Assembly: GCA_963978895.1 (NCBI GenBank)
Contig: OZ022238.1
Coordinates: forward strand, 46,563,210-46,627,209
Direction: 5' to 3'
Origin: Erpobdella octoculata
Taxonomy: Eukaryota > Annelida > Clitellata > Hirudinida > Erpobdellidae
Length of the DNA stretch: 64,000 bases
The position numbers and the translations under genes are program-made. The notes below the pieces were generated by a model. The model was not told where the DNA came from. It ran no database searches and saw nothing but the letters and a program-made list of their open reading frames with translations. Shown here piece after piece: positions 24,775-36,960 of this stretch; within the stretch, counting starts at the first letter, position 1; each line of letters begins with the position of its first letter.

Positions 24775-24854
24775 TACATACATAAACACATACACAGACA
24801 CACATACATGCACATACACATACATACATACACACATACATACGCACATACATA

Positions 24855-25049
24855 TATATATAGTTCCCGCTCGCTCACCCGCTCCGCTCCGCTTATTTTG
24901 TGACGGATTTCAAAATTTTTATTTTATTTTTGACTCCCATTGACTCTCAAGGTTGTGTAAAAATTTCATTACGATCGGATGAATGGTGTAGCAATGCATA
25001 AACGCCATTAACATATATAGATACAAACATTCATTTTTATATATATAGA
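24855..25049 (-). mobile_element. Helitron 5'-end fragment (reverse)
   Basis: On the minus strand it begins, after an A, with TCTATATATATAAAAATG, the 5' terminus typical of invertebrate Helitrons. It continues to GTGAGCGAGCGGGAAC, where it is cut off. The 3' end is missing. Confidence 0.65.
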
Positions 25050-25051
25050 TT

Positions 25052-25210
25052 TATTCATTTATTCATTCATTCATTCATTCATTCGTTCGTTCGTTCGTTC
25101 GTTCGTTCGTTCGTTCGTTCGTTCGTTCGTTCGTTCGTTCGTTCGTTCGTTCGTTCGTTCGTTCGTTCGTTCGTTCGTTCGTTCGTTCGTTCGTTCGTTC
25201 ATTCATTGTG
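25052..25210. repeat. (TTCA)n/(TTCG)n microsatellite
   Basis: A tetranucleotide array that changes from ATTC to GTTC units (about 30 GTTC copies) and ends with ATTC. It is unusual in being GC-richer than its surroundings. Confidence 0.97.
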
Positions 25211-25234
25211 TTTGTTTGCTTGCTTGTTTGTTTG

Positions 25235-25390
25235 TTTTTTTTATAATAGTTTATAGTCCTTTACACCAGGTGTTTTTAGACTCTAATGGCTGTATGTAGG
25301 AAGCACTTAAGTACTTCCAGTCGTGGATCATAATTTGATCCTTTTAACTTTTCCCTCCTCCTTTCTCCAGGCTTGGGACTGGCTTGCAAA
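25235..25390 (+). repeat. Dispersed repeat, second copy
   Basis: Pairs with 16905-17050. In this copy the sequence continues to CAAAAGCAAGGCGG. Confidence 0.6.
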
Positions 25391-26712
25391 AGCAAGGCGG
25401 AGTTTTGTTTGTTTGTGAACAATGACTTTTTAAACACTGAAATAGATAAAACTATACAGGTGTTTTTGGACAAAAAGCTCGCAAATACTATGGGAGTTGT
25501 TGCTGATTGTGGAAAAAACTTCCCATAGCGTTATACTACGGAGCCCAAGTGCATGGAGGACTGGAGACTGATGAAAAAGTTCTTACAGATATTATCTCAA
25601 ACAATGTCTTTGTCACTTCTCTTGATACTCACCAGTTAAAAATTATAATCTACATAAAACTAAAAAAGCTCATAAATTAGTTATAAAAATAATCTGGTTA
25701 ATTCTAATTTTCTTAAGAGAACCAACGTAGTTTATCAGTTTGACTCAATAACATTTTATATTAATTTCACCGCTGGTGTTGATTGCTTGTCTGCTTGAAT
25801 CTTTGCAAACCTTGAAAGTGAAAATTAAATAACATTCCGTCATTTAATTGAGATGAAAATTAAAATAGGGTCTTACTCCTCATGACAATGCATTCTATCA
25901 AAGTTAAACATTTAAAAAAAATGTTTTAATTAAAAATAATGAATATCTATGTCTTCAAACAAAAACAGATCAAATACAATTAAATAAATGTATAAGGTCA
26001 AAAACAATTAAATAGCTGTATAAAGTGAAATACAATTAAATAAATGTATAAATTCCAAAAATGTCAATTTAATAAATCATTTTTTGCATTGAAACAAAAA
26101 ACCGGCAAATTTAGAAATATAAAAATGTTGTTAAAAAACCTGGATTTTCACGGTTTACTTGTAACTTTTATTTGATCAGCGGAAAATTTTTTGCCTAAAT
26201 TTTAATTCTAAATTTTTTATTTATTAAAACATCTAATTATTTGTTTTCTCTATAATTTAAACTGTTTTATCGATGGTCATTATTTATTTTAAGCTATTGA
26301 TTACTCTCAGCTTCCGTAGTTGGTTTTTTGATTAGTATCGAAGGTTCGGGATGCTCCGCAATACTAAGCTTTTGGACTTTTTTAGAAAACAGTTATGGCC
26401 AGTTGGTCGATCGATTGGCTCGTTGTCGAAAGGCAACTTATATGTTAGTTTTTTTATAGTTAATAATGATGAATTCTTTTAATTTACTTATTTATTTATT
26501 TACATTAATTTCTTTTTATTTTGTTGGAAAACCCGTATACGTCGTAGTACTCGTATTATTCTATTTAATAAGAAGATTTTACGTCTAATCATTTGGACGT
26601 ATACTCATTTTAGGTTCATGAAGCTGCAGCGATTTCGGCAACGAATGTTATTTTAGACACAAAAAGTAGATTATAAGAAAAACTAAATTTGTCTAAAAAT
26701 TGATTTTTGTAA
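25391..26712. other. Spacer with possible coding debris
   Basis: A short stretch at about 25535-25650 can be read as YYGAQVHGGLETDEKVLTD but belongs to no family I recognise and has no start or splice context. A degenerate tandem repeat of about 30 bp with CAATTAAATAAATGTATAA lies at 25972-26055. The rest is AT-rich. Confidence 0.35.
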
Positions 26713-27542
26713 TCTATATATATAAAAGAACATGTCCTGACTGACTGACTGACTGACTGACTGATAATCAACGCCGAGCTCAAACGCCTCATCCTAGGAA
26801 CGTGAAATTTGGAACTTATATTACTTTTATAGCGTAAACATCCGCTAAGAAAGGATTTTTGAAAATTTTGCTCCTGAGGGGAAAAAACTGGAAAACAAAC
26901 TTTTTTATAAAACAATGTTTATCTCGAAAACCAAAAATGAGGAGATTTTGAAATTTGGTATATAGATTCTTTTTGAAAAATAAAAAGATACGTATTTCAC
27001 CATTTTTTGAAAATTTGGTTTCCAGGACCTCAAATGTGGGGTGGAAATAAGGGTTATTTGATTTCAAAATAACTGCTTCTCACAAACTGTAAGTGCTACA
27101 AATGTAAAAATTAGTATTTTGAAGTTTTGTGCCGGTTAAAAGTAGCTAAGTCCAGTTTATCATCGGCCGGGCCAAGCCGTTATTTTAGAGTCTACACACG
27201 GGCCAGGCCAAACCTTAAATCAAAGTGGGACGGGCCGAGGTTTTTCACCAAGTATATAGATATTTTAGTGATTTTAGGGTCTTCAGTTTGGCCGGGCCAA
27301 ACCTGAGTTCAAGGTGGGACGGGCCGAAGTTTTTCATCAAGTATATAGAACTTCTAGGCCTGTAAGAATGGGCCGGGCCTAATTCAGACGGACTGTGCCG
27401 GGCCAGGAGTTTGGGTTTTTAAAACGGGCTGGGCTAATTTGTCGACGGGCCGAGCCGAGACCTAAAAAAATGATCTCTACTATGGATGCACGGTTCAAAC
27501 TCTCTAATTTCATGCGAGCAAAGCCGCTACGGGCACTGCTAG
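26713..27542 (+). mobile_element. Non-autonomous Helitron, complete
   Basis: Starts TCTATATATATAAAAG after an A and ends GGGCACTGCTAG before a T. The A/T insertion site, TC start and CTAG end are Helitron hallmarks and no target duplication is seen. A (CTGA)n patch follows the 5' end. The interior carries CCGGGCC-rich segments also seen at 33960-34180 and 49240-49480. It has no Rep/helicase gene. Confidence 0.8.
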
Positions 27543-28620
27543 TAAATTATATGCCCCCAGGAATTTAATTTAAGTATATTTATATAATTATTTGTTTAAT
27601 TCAAATATGTAAATATATATTTTTTTATAAAACTGAGTTTAAGGTGCCAGACGTTATTAACTTTTTTCCCTCAATAACGATTTTAGCATCAAAAAGTCAA
27701 ATTGGAGTTGAAAATAAAATCAACTAAAAACGTGCAAGCAAAAGGTTTTAATTGATTCTTATAAAACTTTATATGTTTAATCCAAAAATGTTAAAATAAA
27801 TTTAAAAAAACTAAACTAAATTTTTATTATTTCTACATTTAAAAACCAGAAAAATAGAAATCAAATGTAAATAATTTCTTGCGAGTTTAAATTATTTTCA
27901 GATTTTGTTGTAAATTATTTGCTGAATTCAAATAAGTAACAAGTGAAAAGTAAAACACACTTTTATATAATTGATTCTGTTGGCCACATTCTGTTACATA
28001 AACAACAAGCTTATTAGCATAGACAATAAATAGTTCGACGAAAATATCACATATTTATTTAATTAAATTTTGTACAATCAATCCGAAAATTTGATAGAAT
28101 GCATTGTTAATCAATTCGTTTAAATTTTTAAGTCACTAGCTCATTGGGAAGTTAGTTTAAAATCGATTGCAAAATTTGACGACAGACAGACAGACAGAGA
28201 AGTCAAGTTAAGTGTGTACAAAAATTTAAAACTGTGCGTAAGGACGCTGTTGACCGTTCCCCCTCCATATCGCTTTTCCCATCGAAAAGTCAAATGGAAT
28301 TAGATTATAAAAACAAATAAATGAGTGAGCACAAAGCTAAATTGATTTTCGTAGTAAATTATTTGTTTAATCCAAAAATTTAAAAATAATTCTGAAACAA
28401 CCTGAACTTGAGGTTATAGACGCAATAATCTAGGCCTAGGCCCTCGGAAAACAGGAAAAAATAGGAAAATTGACAATAATTTTGTGCAAACCGAAATTTT
28501 TACTAAATCTTGGTGTACATTTTTTTTGCTGAATCCAAACACGGGGCATAAAATATGGGGCTTGTAAGTACTAGAATTTAGGTTACTACAGCTGTTGAAA
28601 GCTTGCAATGTTGTCTGAAG
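27543..28620. other. AT-rich spacer with a SINE-like repeat
   Basis: No gene was found. A repeat copy with GACAGACAGACAGACAGA is at about 28120-28230. The remainder is simple AT-rich sequence. Confidence 0.4.
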
Positions 28621-28624
28621 TAAA

Positions 28625-28805
28625 CGGGATTGGGAAAGCGAATTGGAGCGCGCACGGGAAGTGAGCGTGAACGGGAGAGCAAGCTAAAGCGGAAACAGAA
28701 GAGCGTGTAAGAATGGGAGAGCAAGTGGGAAAGGGAGAGTGAGCGAGAGCGGAAAAAAGCAAGCGGGGACGGAGAGCGAGTGGGAACGGGAAAGAAACCG
28801 GAAGC
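28625..28805 (+). repeat. Degenerate 18-bp minisatellite patch
   Basis: About ten diverged units of GGGAACGGGAAAG type, with flanks unlike the other copies. Open frames through it are artefacts. Confidence 0.75.
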
Positions 28806-29309
28806 AAAATAACTCACACTTGTATCAATAGACGTTTACAATTTTCAAATGAGTTTAATAAATTTGGCATAGATTGCCTTTGTGGTATACAAATCGGTTT
28901 GACTGTCAAAAGAAACCGACTGATCTTCCTTTTTAAAGTAATAATTTTTATCCATTTTCTCAGTTTTGTATCTAGCAAAAAATCCCATTAAACAAGTAGT
29001 AATTTATTTAAAAAAATTTTAATACGATGTTTTGTATTTTAAATAAAGTCTATATAAAAATTGTCAAAAAATAGCTTTTCAGAAAAATGCTACATTTTAT
29101 ATTTCTGAATTTATTTCTGATGCACACACTAATTGGTCTAATTATAATTAGACCAGCAACTATATGGCCTTCTCCTAAAACAATTTAAACAAATATAATT
29201 CAACGTTTTTTCTTTTTTTTGGTCTGTTTTCTAAATTGTCTATTTTTTACAAACTTTTATTTAGGATACAATCTCTGTTTTTGTGTGTGTATATATATTT
29301 GTGTTCTCT

Positions 29310-29405
29310 GTACGCAAATCTTGCAAGTGAAATTGAACCAGTTTTTTGATTAGCTAGGAAGCTGAAACTTTTAGCATAGATTTATATTGGATGACAATAC
29401 ATGAT
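29310..29405 (-). repeat. SINE-like repeat copy (reverse)
   Basis: Reverse complement contains GTATTGTCATCCAATA and GAAACTTTTAGC-related sequence also found near 22680-22760. Confidence 0.5.
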
Positions 29406-29688
29406 TCAATTAAAAACAAAACAAATATCTTTCGTATACATACACACAAACACACATCGAGTGTATTTGAAATCAAAGTTTGTGTTAAAAAACTCGTTTT
29501 TTCCTTTACTTGTTATTTTTGTTGTTTTTTTCTTTCTCATTTCTAGTGTACCCCTGGTGATCCCCTATAAAGATACTTTTATTCCAACTGTTGTGTAGAT
29601 TTTTTAGACAGTTCGGATAAAAAAATACACTATCTTATGAATATAAAATGAAAAATATGAATTATATTATGAACTGTTATTTGATCAG

Positions 29689-31604
29689 GATGAATCTGTG
29701 AGTCATATCTATTCAATTGAAAAAACAACTAGGTATGTTTTTTTCAAACAAATAAACAAAAAATAAGATGAAAATAAGTTCATTTACTATTGTAGTTGCT
29801 TCAATAAAGATGGTGCTGTTGGAATTGATTTTGGAACAACAAACACTAGTGTAGCTGTCAGTAATGAAGAAGGTTTTGAAGTCATTGAAGAAATACTTTC
29901 AAGTGTGGCTATATTAGATTATGGAGATATTGTTGATGAGTACTCAGAGTGGGCCACTTATGGTTTGGCTCGTGATGATGAATATATAAGAGGTGTAAAG
30001 AAACTACTGTTTAGTAAATTTGATGATAAAGATATCCAGGAATACTTGTAAGTTTTTTTGGCAACATTATACTGTGTATAATTGCTTTTTTTTAACAGCT
30101 GTATATCTTTGAATAGAAAATTACCAAAATTTATTTGACAATAAAAAAATTTAAACATTATATTTATGTTTTTTTTAATTAAGGAAAATTCTTAATTTCA
30201 AAGTTGTAAAAGGACCAAAAAATCTTCCTTTAATTAAATATCAGGACAGACTTTATAAACCATGTGAAACGGCTGCACCTCTGTTGAGAAAAATGAGAAA
30301 ATCAGCTGGTTGGTTTATTTTATTTTTTATTTTAATTTTTTGTTTTATTGTTATAAAATTATTGAAAACTTGTTACTTAAAAATACTAATTTAATTATTA
30401 ACAGAATTTTATTTGGACAAACAAGTTCGTAATGCTGTTGTTGCCGTTCCAAGTGGTGCAACTTGTTTTGAGGTAATTTTTTTTAATTACAAAAGCTGTT
30501 GAAATGTTTAGTTGCATTTTTAATTAAATTGTTTTTTTGAATAAATAGGAACTCAAAGAAGCTGGCAGACTTGCTGGATTTGAACGAATTGATGTTGTCA
30601 AAGAACCAATTGCTGCTGTGCTTGCACTGGATTCATTGGATCCACAAGAATCTACTTCTGGTGATAGAGTGTTAGTTGTAACCTATGATCTTATATTTGC
30701 AAATTTTATTTTTTGTGATTTTATACTTGATTTAATTTAGAAATCTACTTTTGTTTTAGAACTGCTGTGTACGATTTTGGTGATGACAAATTTGAAGTTT
30801 CTATAATTAAATCCAAAAATGGGCGTATGCATCTTTATTCATACGGTGATTTAATGCTCAATGGAAGTCTTATTGACAATGTTCTAATTAACTATTTTAA
30901 TAAAAAAAAAAGAGAACAGGTTGGCATACTGTAATTGTAATTCATGTGATATCTTGAATAGAAATATAAAACAATAACACAATTGTTTAGCTGAGCAATA
31001 AATACTTTACTTAGCTAGGTGTTGGTGATTATAAGCATCATGATATTTTTATGATGATGCTATTATGGCTTCTTGTACATTTACAGACTGGTGAAGATAT
31101 CAGAAATATGATTGAAGATTTGCAGTGGGTTAGAGAACGCGTAGTTGATGCAAAAATCGATTTGTTAGATGGTACTATAACAAAAGTATATCCTCGTTAC
31201 TATGATGGCACACTGACGAGAAAAGAATTTGAAAACAAAACTGATGATTTGTTCAAGAGGACAATTCCTCTCTGTGAAAAAAACTTAGAAAGGTCTGGTA
31301 CTAACAAAAAAGACATCGATGAAGTTTTGTTAGTTGGTCAAATGACAAAATTGCCAAAGGTTATTCAAGCTTTATTAATAGTAAACATCATTTAGTATAC
31401 TGGTCATGATAAGAGATCATTACTAAGTATAATAATTACACTATAACAAAGTATGTTAATTATACTTTAATTACTATTTGAAAGGTCAAAAAATTAGTTG
31501 AAGAAATATTTGGCAAAGCACCAAACAATAAACTTGATCCAGAAGAAATACTTGCTATTGGAGCTGCTGCTGCTGCCAGAAGATCCAAATATTATTTTGA
31601 ATAA
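29689..31604 (+). CDS. Hsp70-like protein, nucleotide-binding domain only (gene B)
   Basis: Eight exons with the same boundaries and phases as gene A: 29689-29732, 29796-30047, 30184-30308, 30405-30472, 30549-30670, 30760-30919, 31087-31359 and 31485-31604, coding for 387 visible residues and a stop. It has VGIDFGTTNTSVAV (phosphate 1), NAVVAVPSGA, VKEPIAAVLAL and TRKEFENKTDDLF. However, the phosphate-2 loop reads YDFGDDKFEVSI instead of DxGGGTxD, and the adenosine loop LLVGQMTKLPK has lost a glycine. ATP hydrolysis may therefore be impaired, although no exon is broken. Exon 4 is 14 codons shorter than in gene A. The exon with the start codon, upstream of 29689, was not identified. Confidence 0.82.
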
Positions 31605-33049
31605 AATACTTTTTTTTTATTAAAAGTTTTTTGTCTTATTTAAAACTTAAGCAATACATCTAGTTGCCAGCCCAAATATTCGCTAGGTTTACTAACCCGC
31701 AAAACTAGTGTGTATTTCAAATAAGTCTTATAATATAGAAGTGACCATTTTTCTGACATTTTGCACCTACACGTAGTTTAAATGCTGATATGAAATTTTT
31801 TAACAAATTTCTTTGTATTTGCTAAGTTCTTGTGCTGATTACGTATAAAAATTTAAAAAAAAATGAAAATTATTAGTTTAAAAAGGGAGATGATCTGGTT
31901 TCTTATGAAGGTTGAATGAATTTGTAGATTATGTGGAAAGCAAGTTTTTTTCACATATCCCTTATATTAACTGCACCGACGGTGGTGCTTTGTTTTTTTT
32001 TTAGTTAATTTTCACTTTCAAGGTTTGCAAACATTCAAGCAATACCGACGGTAAAATTAATATAAGGATTTAAAAATGATTGGTAATATGTTGACATGGG
32101 AAATTTTGAATCATTTCAGAACTAGCAGTCGTCTTTTGCAAATTTCTGAATTATGGCTTAACGTTTTGTAGTGCTAGACTTTTTGAAATCTTGTCCAATC
32201 ATTTTGAAAATTTAATGGAATTTATTGTCATTGACAAAAATTTAACTTGATTTGATGACAGAAAGTATGTTTTTAAGCGTCAAAAATTCTCACCACATGG
32301 CTCCAGTAAGTTTCTCAGGAGCGACTGCCTAGCGTTTACGTTTAAGGTGCATAGATTATGATAATTTATTTTGGTGCCCACACTTTGCCTGTTGTTTTAG
32401 TAAACAAATGAGTCGCACGAAAAAAACACTGCACATGGCCACCTAGCAAGTTGTAATGTTAAGGTTGTCAATCACAAAAACAATTTTTTTTTAATCTTCA
32501 GTTAAACGCTATGCTAAAAAAATCTACGCAATGTTGCGTCATTGTTTATTTCATTGAAAGACAACAAATTTTAAATTCTACTTTTAATCATTTACGTTAT
32601 ACTATCGATATGAGGCTTTTTATTATTAAAATTATTGATTAACAGATTTTCTTTTTCTGATTGCAGATATCAATTTTACACTAATTATATTTGTTTCATT
32701 TATAAAGTTTTTAAAATAATAGACTTCCCAGGGTTACCCGTTTATCCCAGCTCGTTGTGATAGAACACCGGGATAGAGATGGGACCCGTGCGGAGATCCC
32801 GGCTGGTAATAAATCATTTAAATGAGCATTCATCCCGCGCGGGTTCTGTCGTGATATACGCTTTAGAAGCAAGCCGTTATCACGTGACTGCTGCGGTGCA
32901 GTGATTATGTCAATAAGCTCTAGCCAGCGGTCGTCGCCATCTTATCTCCTGTTATTTAAAATGAACTGTTTCTAAACGTTTTAAAAGTAACTGCTTTCTG
33001 TACTTAATAAAATCGAAGTCGTTGTTCCTTATTATTTGAACGTTATCTA
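31605..33049. other. Spacer downstream of gene B
   Basis: Contains a copy of the short dispersed repeat (31985-32080) and a GC-richer stretch at 32728-32870 with CCCGGCTGGTAATAAATC, of unknown origin. No gene was found. Confidence 0.4.
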
Positions 33050-34185
33050 TCTATATATATATAAAAGAACATGTCCTGACTGACTGACTGACTGACTGAC
33101 TGATAATCAACGCCGAGCTCAAACGCCTCATCCTAGGAACGTGAAATTTGGAACTTATATTACTTTTATTGCGTAAGCATCTACTAAGAAAGAAATTTTG
33201 AAAATTTTGCTCCTGAGGGGAAGAAACTGGAAAACAAACTTTTTTCTAAAACAATGTATATCTCGAAAACCAAAAATGAAGAGGTTTTGAAATTTGGTAT
33301 ATGGATTTTTCTTGAAAAACAAAAAGATACCTGTTTCACCATTTTTTGAAAATTCGGTTTCCCGGACCTCAAATGTGGGTTGGAAAATTGGGTTATTTGG
33401 TTTTTAAGTAGCTGCTACTCAAAAGCTGTGAATGCTACAGGAGTAAAAATTAGTATTTAGTTTCTACTCCAAAAATAACAAAAATAATAAAATACGTGTT
33501 TTAGCATTTTTTGAAAATTTGGTTTCCAGGACCTCAAATGTGGGGTGGAAAATAAGGTTATTTGGTTTTTAATGTAACTGCTACTCGAAAACTGTAGATG
33601 CTACAGGAGTAAAAATTAGTATTTGGTTTCTACTCCAGAAATAATGATATACGTGTTTTACCATTTTTTGAAAATTTGGTTTCCAGGACTTCAAATATGG
33701 GGTGAAAAATAGGGTTACATGGTTTTTAAAGTAACTGCTACTCAAAAACTGTAAATGCTACAAAAGTAAAATTAGTATTTAGTTTCTACTCTAAAAATAA
33801 TGATATACGTGTTTCACCATTTTTTGAAAATTTGGTTTCCAGGACCTCAAATGTGAAGTGGAAAAAGGGTTATTTGATTTTAAAATAACTGCCACTCAAA
33901 AACTGTAAGTGCTACAGATGTGAAAATTAGTATTTTGAGGTTTTGTGCCGGTTAAAAGTAGATGAGTTCAGTGTATCACCGGATGGACGGGCCAAGCCGT
34001 TATTTTAGGGTCTTCATACGGCCCTGCCCAAACCTTAAATTAAAATGGGACGGGCCGAGATTTTTAACCAAGTATATAGACATTTTAGGGTGTTCAGACG
34101 GGCCCGGGCTAAACCTGAAGTCAAGGTGGGACGGGCCGAAGTTTTTCATCAAGTATATAGAACGTCTATGCCTGTAAAAATACCA
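33050..34185 (+). mobile_element. Helitron 5' portion with expanded internal repeat
   Basis: Starts TCTATATATATATAAAAG after an A, followed by (CTGA)n as in the element at 26713. It then matches that element except that a segment containing TTTCCAGGACCTCAAATGTG is present four times. The sequence leaves the Helitron at about 34185, so the 3' end is missing. Confidence 0.75.
33336..33960 (+). repeat. ~160-bp tandem repeat inside Helitron, four copies
   Basis: Unit boundaries marked by CATTTTTTGAAAAT at 33340, 33505, 33662 and 33818 (spacings 165, 157 and 156). The complete Helitron at 26713 has a single copy at about 27000. Confidence 0.85.
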
Positions 34186-35229
34186 AAATGACCTCCGTTC
34201 TAATAATGATGTGGACAAACTACTTGATGGTCTCAATATTAGACATTTAGAGGCTCGAATCAAATTCTTAATTAGGAACCATAAAAGAGCCTCACGTTGT
34301 ATATCTTGGGTGAAAGAGAATCTGCCAAAATATTTCTCATTCAATAGCAATAATCGTTCTGTCTCACCTAATTATATCCCACCAGAAAAAAACCACTCTT
34401 CCTTCTCTTATCCTACCCTTTTCTCACACTTCCCTCTTTTCTCTTTCCAGTCCTCTTTCCCCCACCCCTACCCGCACCTCTGCCTCCCTCCACCCATTCC
34501 CATCCTTCCATTTTCTAAACCACCCCCTACCAAGAGACGTCGGGCTCATTCAAACCCTTCCCCAAATATTTCTATCAAATAAAACAAATTCGATCTTACA
34601 CAAATACCACCCATCCCTCCTACTTCCATTTCTTTCCTTACTAAGTCCAACAATATTTTTCTTAATACCCCATCTTCCACTTTACTCCCTCCTCCAATTT
34701 CCCCTAATCCTTTACCTTCCCTTCTTCATTCTTCTTCTACTCCCCTCCCACAACCTTCTCTTATCCTTTCTATTCCACCTTCCAACCTTCCACCTTCCTT
34801 TCTTCCTTCCCACCTAGTAGACACCTCTCCTATTGATAACTTAAATGATTCTTTTGGTTCCACTGTATCTATTCGCTCTCTCTTTGACGAGTGCCCCTAC
34901 CAGAATCTTTAAGACATAAGTTTCGAATTAGAGCTACGTCTTGCCCTACTGCTAAGGAAACTTTTTCATCACATTTTAATACAAAATTGCATGAAAATTA
35001 TACTAACGAAATCTCTTTACCCACCCCCATTAGGAATAATCATTTTACTCTCTTCATTTCTCCTGTTGTTTTTTGCCCCACTGAAAATATTCCAGATATC
35101 AATAAAAATATCACTGATAAGATATTTGAATGTCAACATAGTGATATTTTTAATTGGTTCTTAATCACGAACACGCATCGTGAACTGAAAGAAGTTATTT
35201 GCTATTTTATAAACAAATATTTGTCATCT
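34186..35229 (+). other. Unidentified transposon-like coding segment
   Basis: Two open stretches, 34211-34582 (123 residues) and 34885-35240 (about 115 residues). The first begins with a basic, helical-looking part including LEARIKFLIRNHKRASRC and becomes Pro/Ser-rich. The second includes TPIRNNHFTLFISPVVF. Between them is C/T-rich sequence with stops. It is flanked by Helitron sequence on both sides, so it is probably cargo or a nested element. I recognise no domain. Confidence 0.35.
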
Positions 35230-35530
35230 CACGCTCACGCTCATTTTCTCCTTTCCACTCTTTCGTAACTTCTTTTAGCCCATAAAACGTAAAATAGATT
35301 TGCTAAAAGTTGTTTGAAGCCTTCAAACGTTGTTACGTAAACTAAATTTGAATTTTATTACACAAATTACCTTTGATTGTCGTACATAGGCACTTTCGGC
35401 CTGGAACGTTTTGTAGCCTAACTGAGCCGGGAGATCGGAGTTGGGTGTCAAAATATTCTTAACATTCATCCTCGCCAAATTTCATCAAGATCGCTCTCCC
35501 GCTCTGCTCATTTTGTGACCGATTTCAATT
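35230..35530 (-). mobile_element. Helitron-like interior fragment (reverse)
   Basis: Reverse complement of the sequence at 18400-18650: TTTGCTAAAAGTTG, ACGTAAACTAAATTTG and CTCATTTTGTGACCGATTTC. No terminus is present. Confidence 0.55.
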
Positions 35531-35944
35531 TTTTTTCACATTAGCCGATTTGGTATGAATTAATTTATCGGTCTTATTTTATTTTTTACTTTTCAGAGGA
35601 AACTAGAAAATTACATTTTAAAGAAAATCTTACATGCAACACCAATTTATTGTTAAAGTTTCACTGATATATGAGGTGCATGAAATTTGAAAGAAATGAA
35701 AGCAAGTGCAGTATTTTTGTGTTTCAACAAAATCATGAACAAAGTTCTCAAGCCAGCCTATCAATCTGCTGCTGTTTTGTTCAATTTATAATTGCATCTG
35801 TTATTATATCTTTATTATTCTAATTAAATGGTAATAATATAATGTACCTAAGTGGTTGCTAACACTTACTAGATTTTTCTGGTTAAAATATTCTTAATAT
35901 AAATTTATTTGTTCATGATATGATTAAGAAGGAAATAGAATAAA

Positions 35945-36151
<207 letters not shown>

Positions 36152-36339
36152 CAGTGATGGGTTTTAACTACTTTAAAAGTAGTTAACTACTTTATTTAAC
36201 TACTCATAAAAAAAGTAGTTATTAACTACCTCTTAACTACTGTCTAGTAGTTAACTAGTAGTTAACTACTTTTTAACATTAACCAAAAAACCTTTAAACA
36301 TTTGCAATTAAATACAAGTTAAATAAATCTTATTTTTCA

Positions 36340-36960
36340 AACTTTTGGATCATTTCATTTATGTATGTCAACAAAGTTTCTTTGATCAAATATTTTTTGT
36401 TCATTATTCAAAAAATTTAATTTAATTTGGGGAATTATCGCTGTTGCTAAAAGATATTCTTCATTTTCCAAAACAGGACCAAATCCTTTTTCTATACCTT
36501 GAGATAGTGCTTGTAAAAGAGCATTGATGGTTTTATCTGAATATGATGTTATTTTTTTAAATCCTATAATGGTTTGAATAATGTGACCAATGTATGACTT
36601 TTCACTTTAGAAAATATCCATTGCGGTGACTATTGGTTTTATAATCTGAATGAACGATTTCAAAAAAGCAAACTCAATCTCTTTAAATACAGCTTGCCCT
36701 AACTTCTTCTGACAATCACAAACATTATTGAAAACTAGATTAACAATCTTTTCAACCGAATAGAATTTTGAGCACCGCCGTGTAACATTTGGCTTTATAA
36801 ATGTTGAACCACTAATGTCCTGTACAACCTTAGCATTTTTTACATTGCGATGAATGGAGTTTGATAATGATACAACTTTTGCCATTGATCTATCATAAAG
36901 TTGTTTGTATTTCAAATTATCCCTTACTGTCAATGCACCAACACTTGCCACAAAATTTAA
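36340..36960 (-). pseudogene. hAT transposase remnant
   Basis: Minus-strand reading gives FYSVEKIVNLVFNNV, FAFLKSFIQIIKPIVTAMD, a stop, then SYIGHIIQTIIG and LLATAIIPQIKLNFL. This order (LKxFxxxxxPI... then the AAxxxPxFKLxW region) is that of hAT transposases upstream of the dimerisation domain. The DDE residues and the hATC end are not preserved. Confidence 0.65.

Noticed and set aside
23769..24853. Long overlapping frames rich in Arg-Ser, Pro-Gly-Arg or Gly-Asn-Gly-Lys on both strands, resembling SR proteins
   Set aside because: They arise in all six frames from the 18-bp minisatellite, whose length is a multiple of three and lacks stops.
25052..25210. TTCG array considered as a telomere-like sequence
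   Set aside because: The unit is a tetranucleotide that grades into ATTC and is not a known telomeric repeat.
28578..28817. Two overlapping minus-strand frames of about 75 codons
   Set aside because: Minisatellite-derived composition and no domain.
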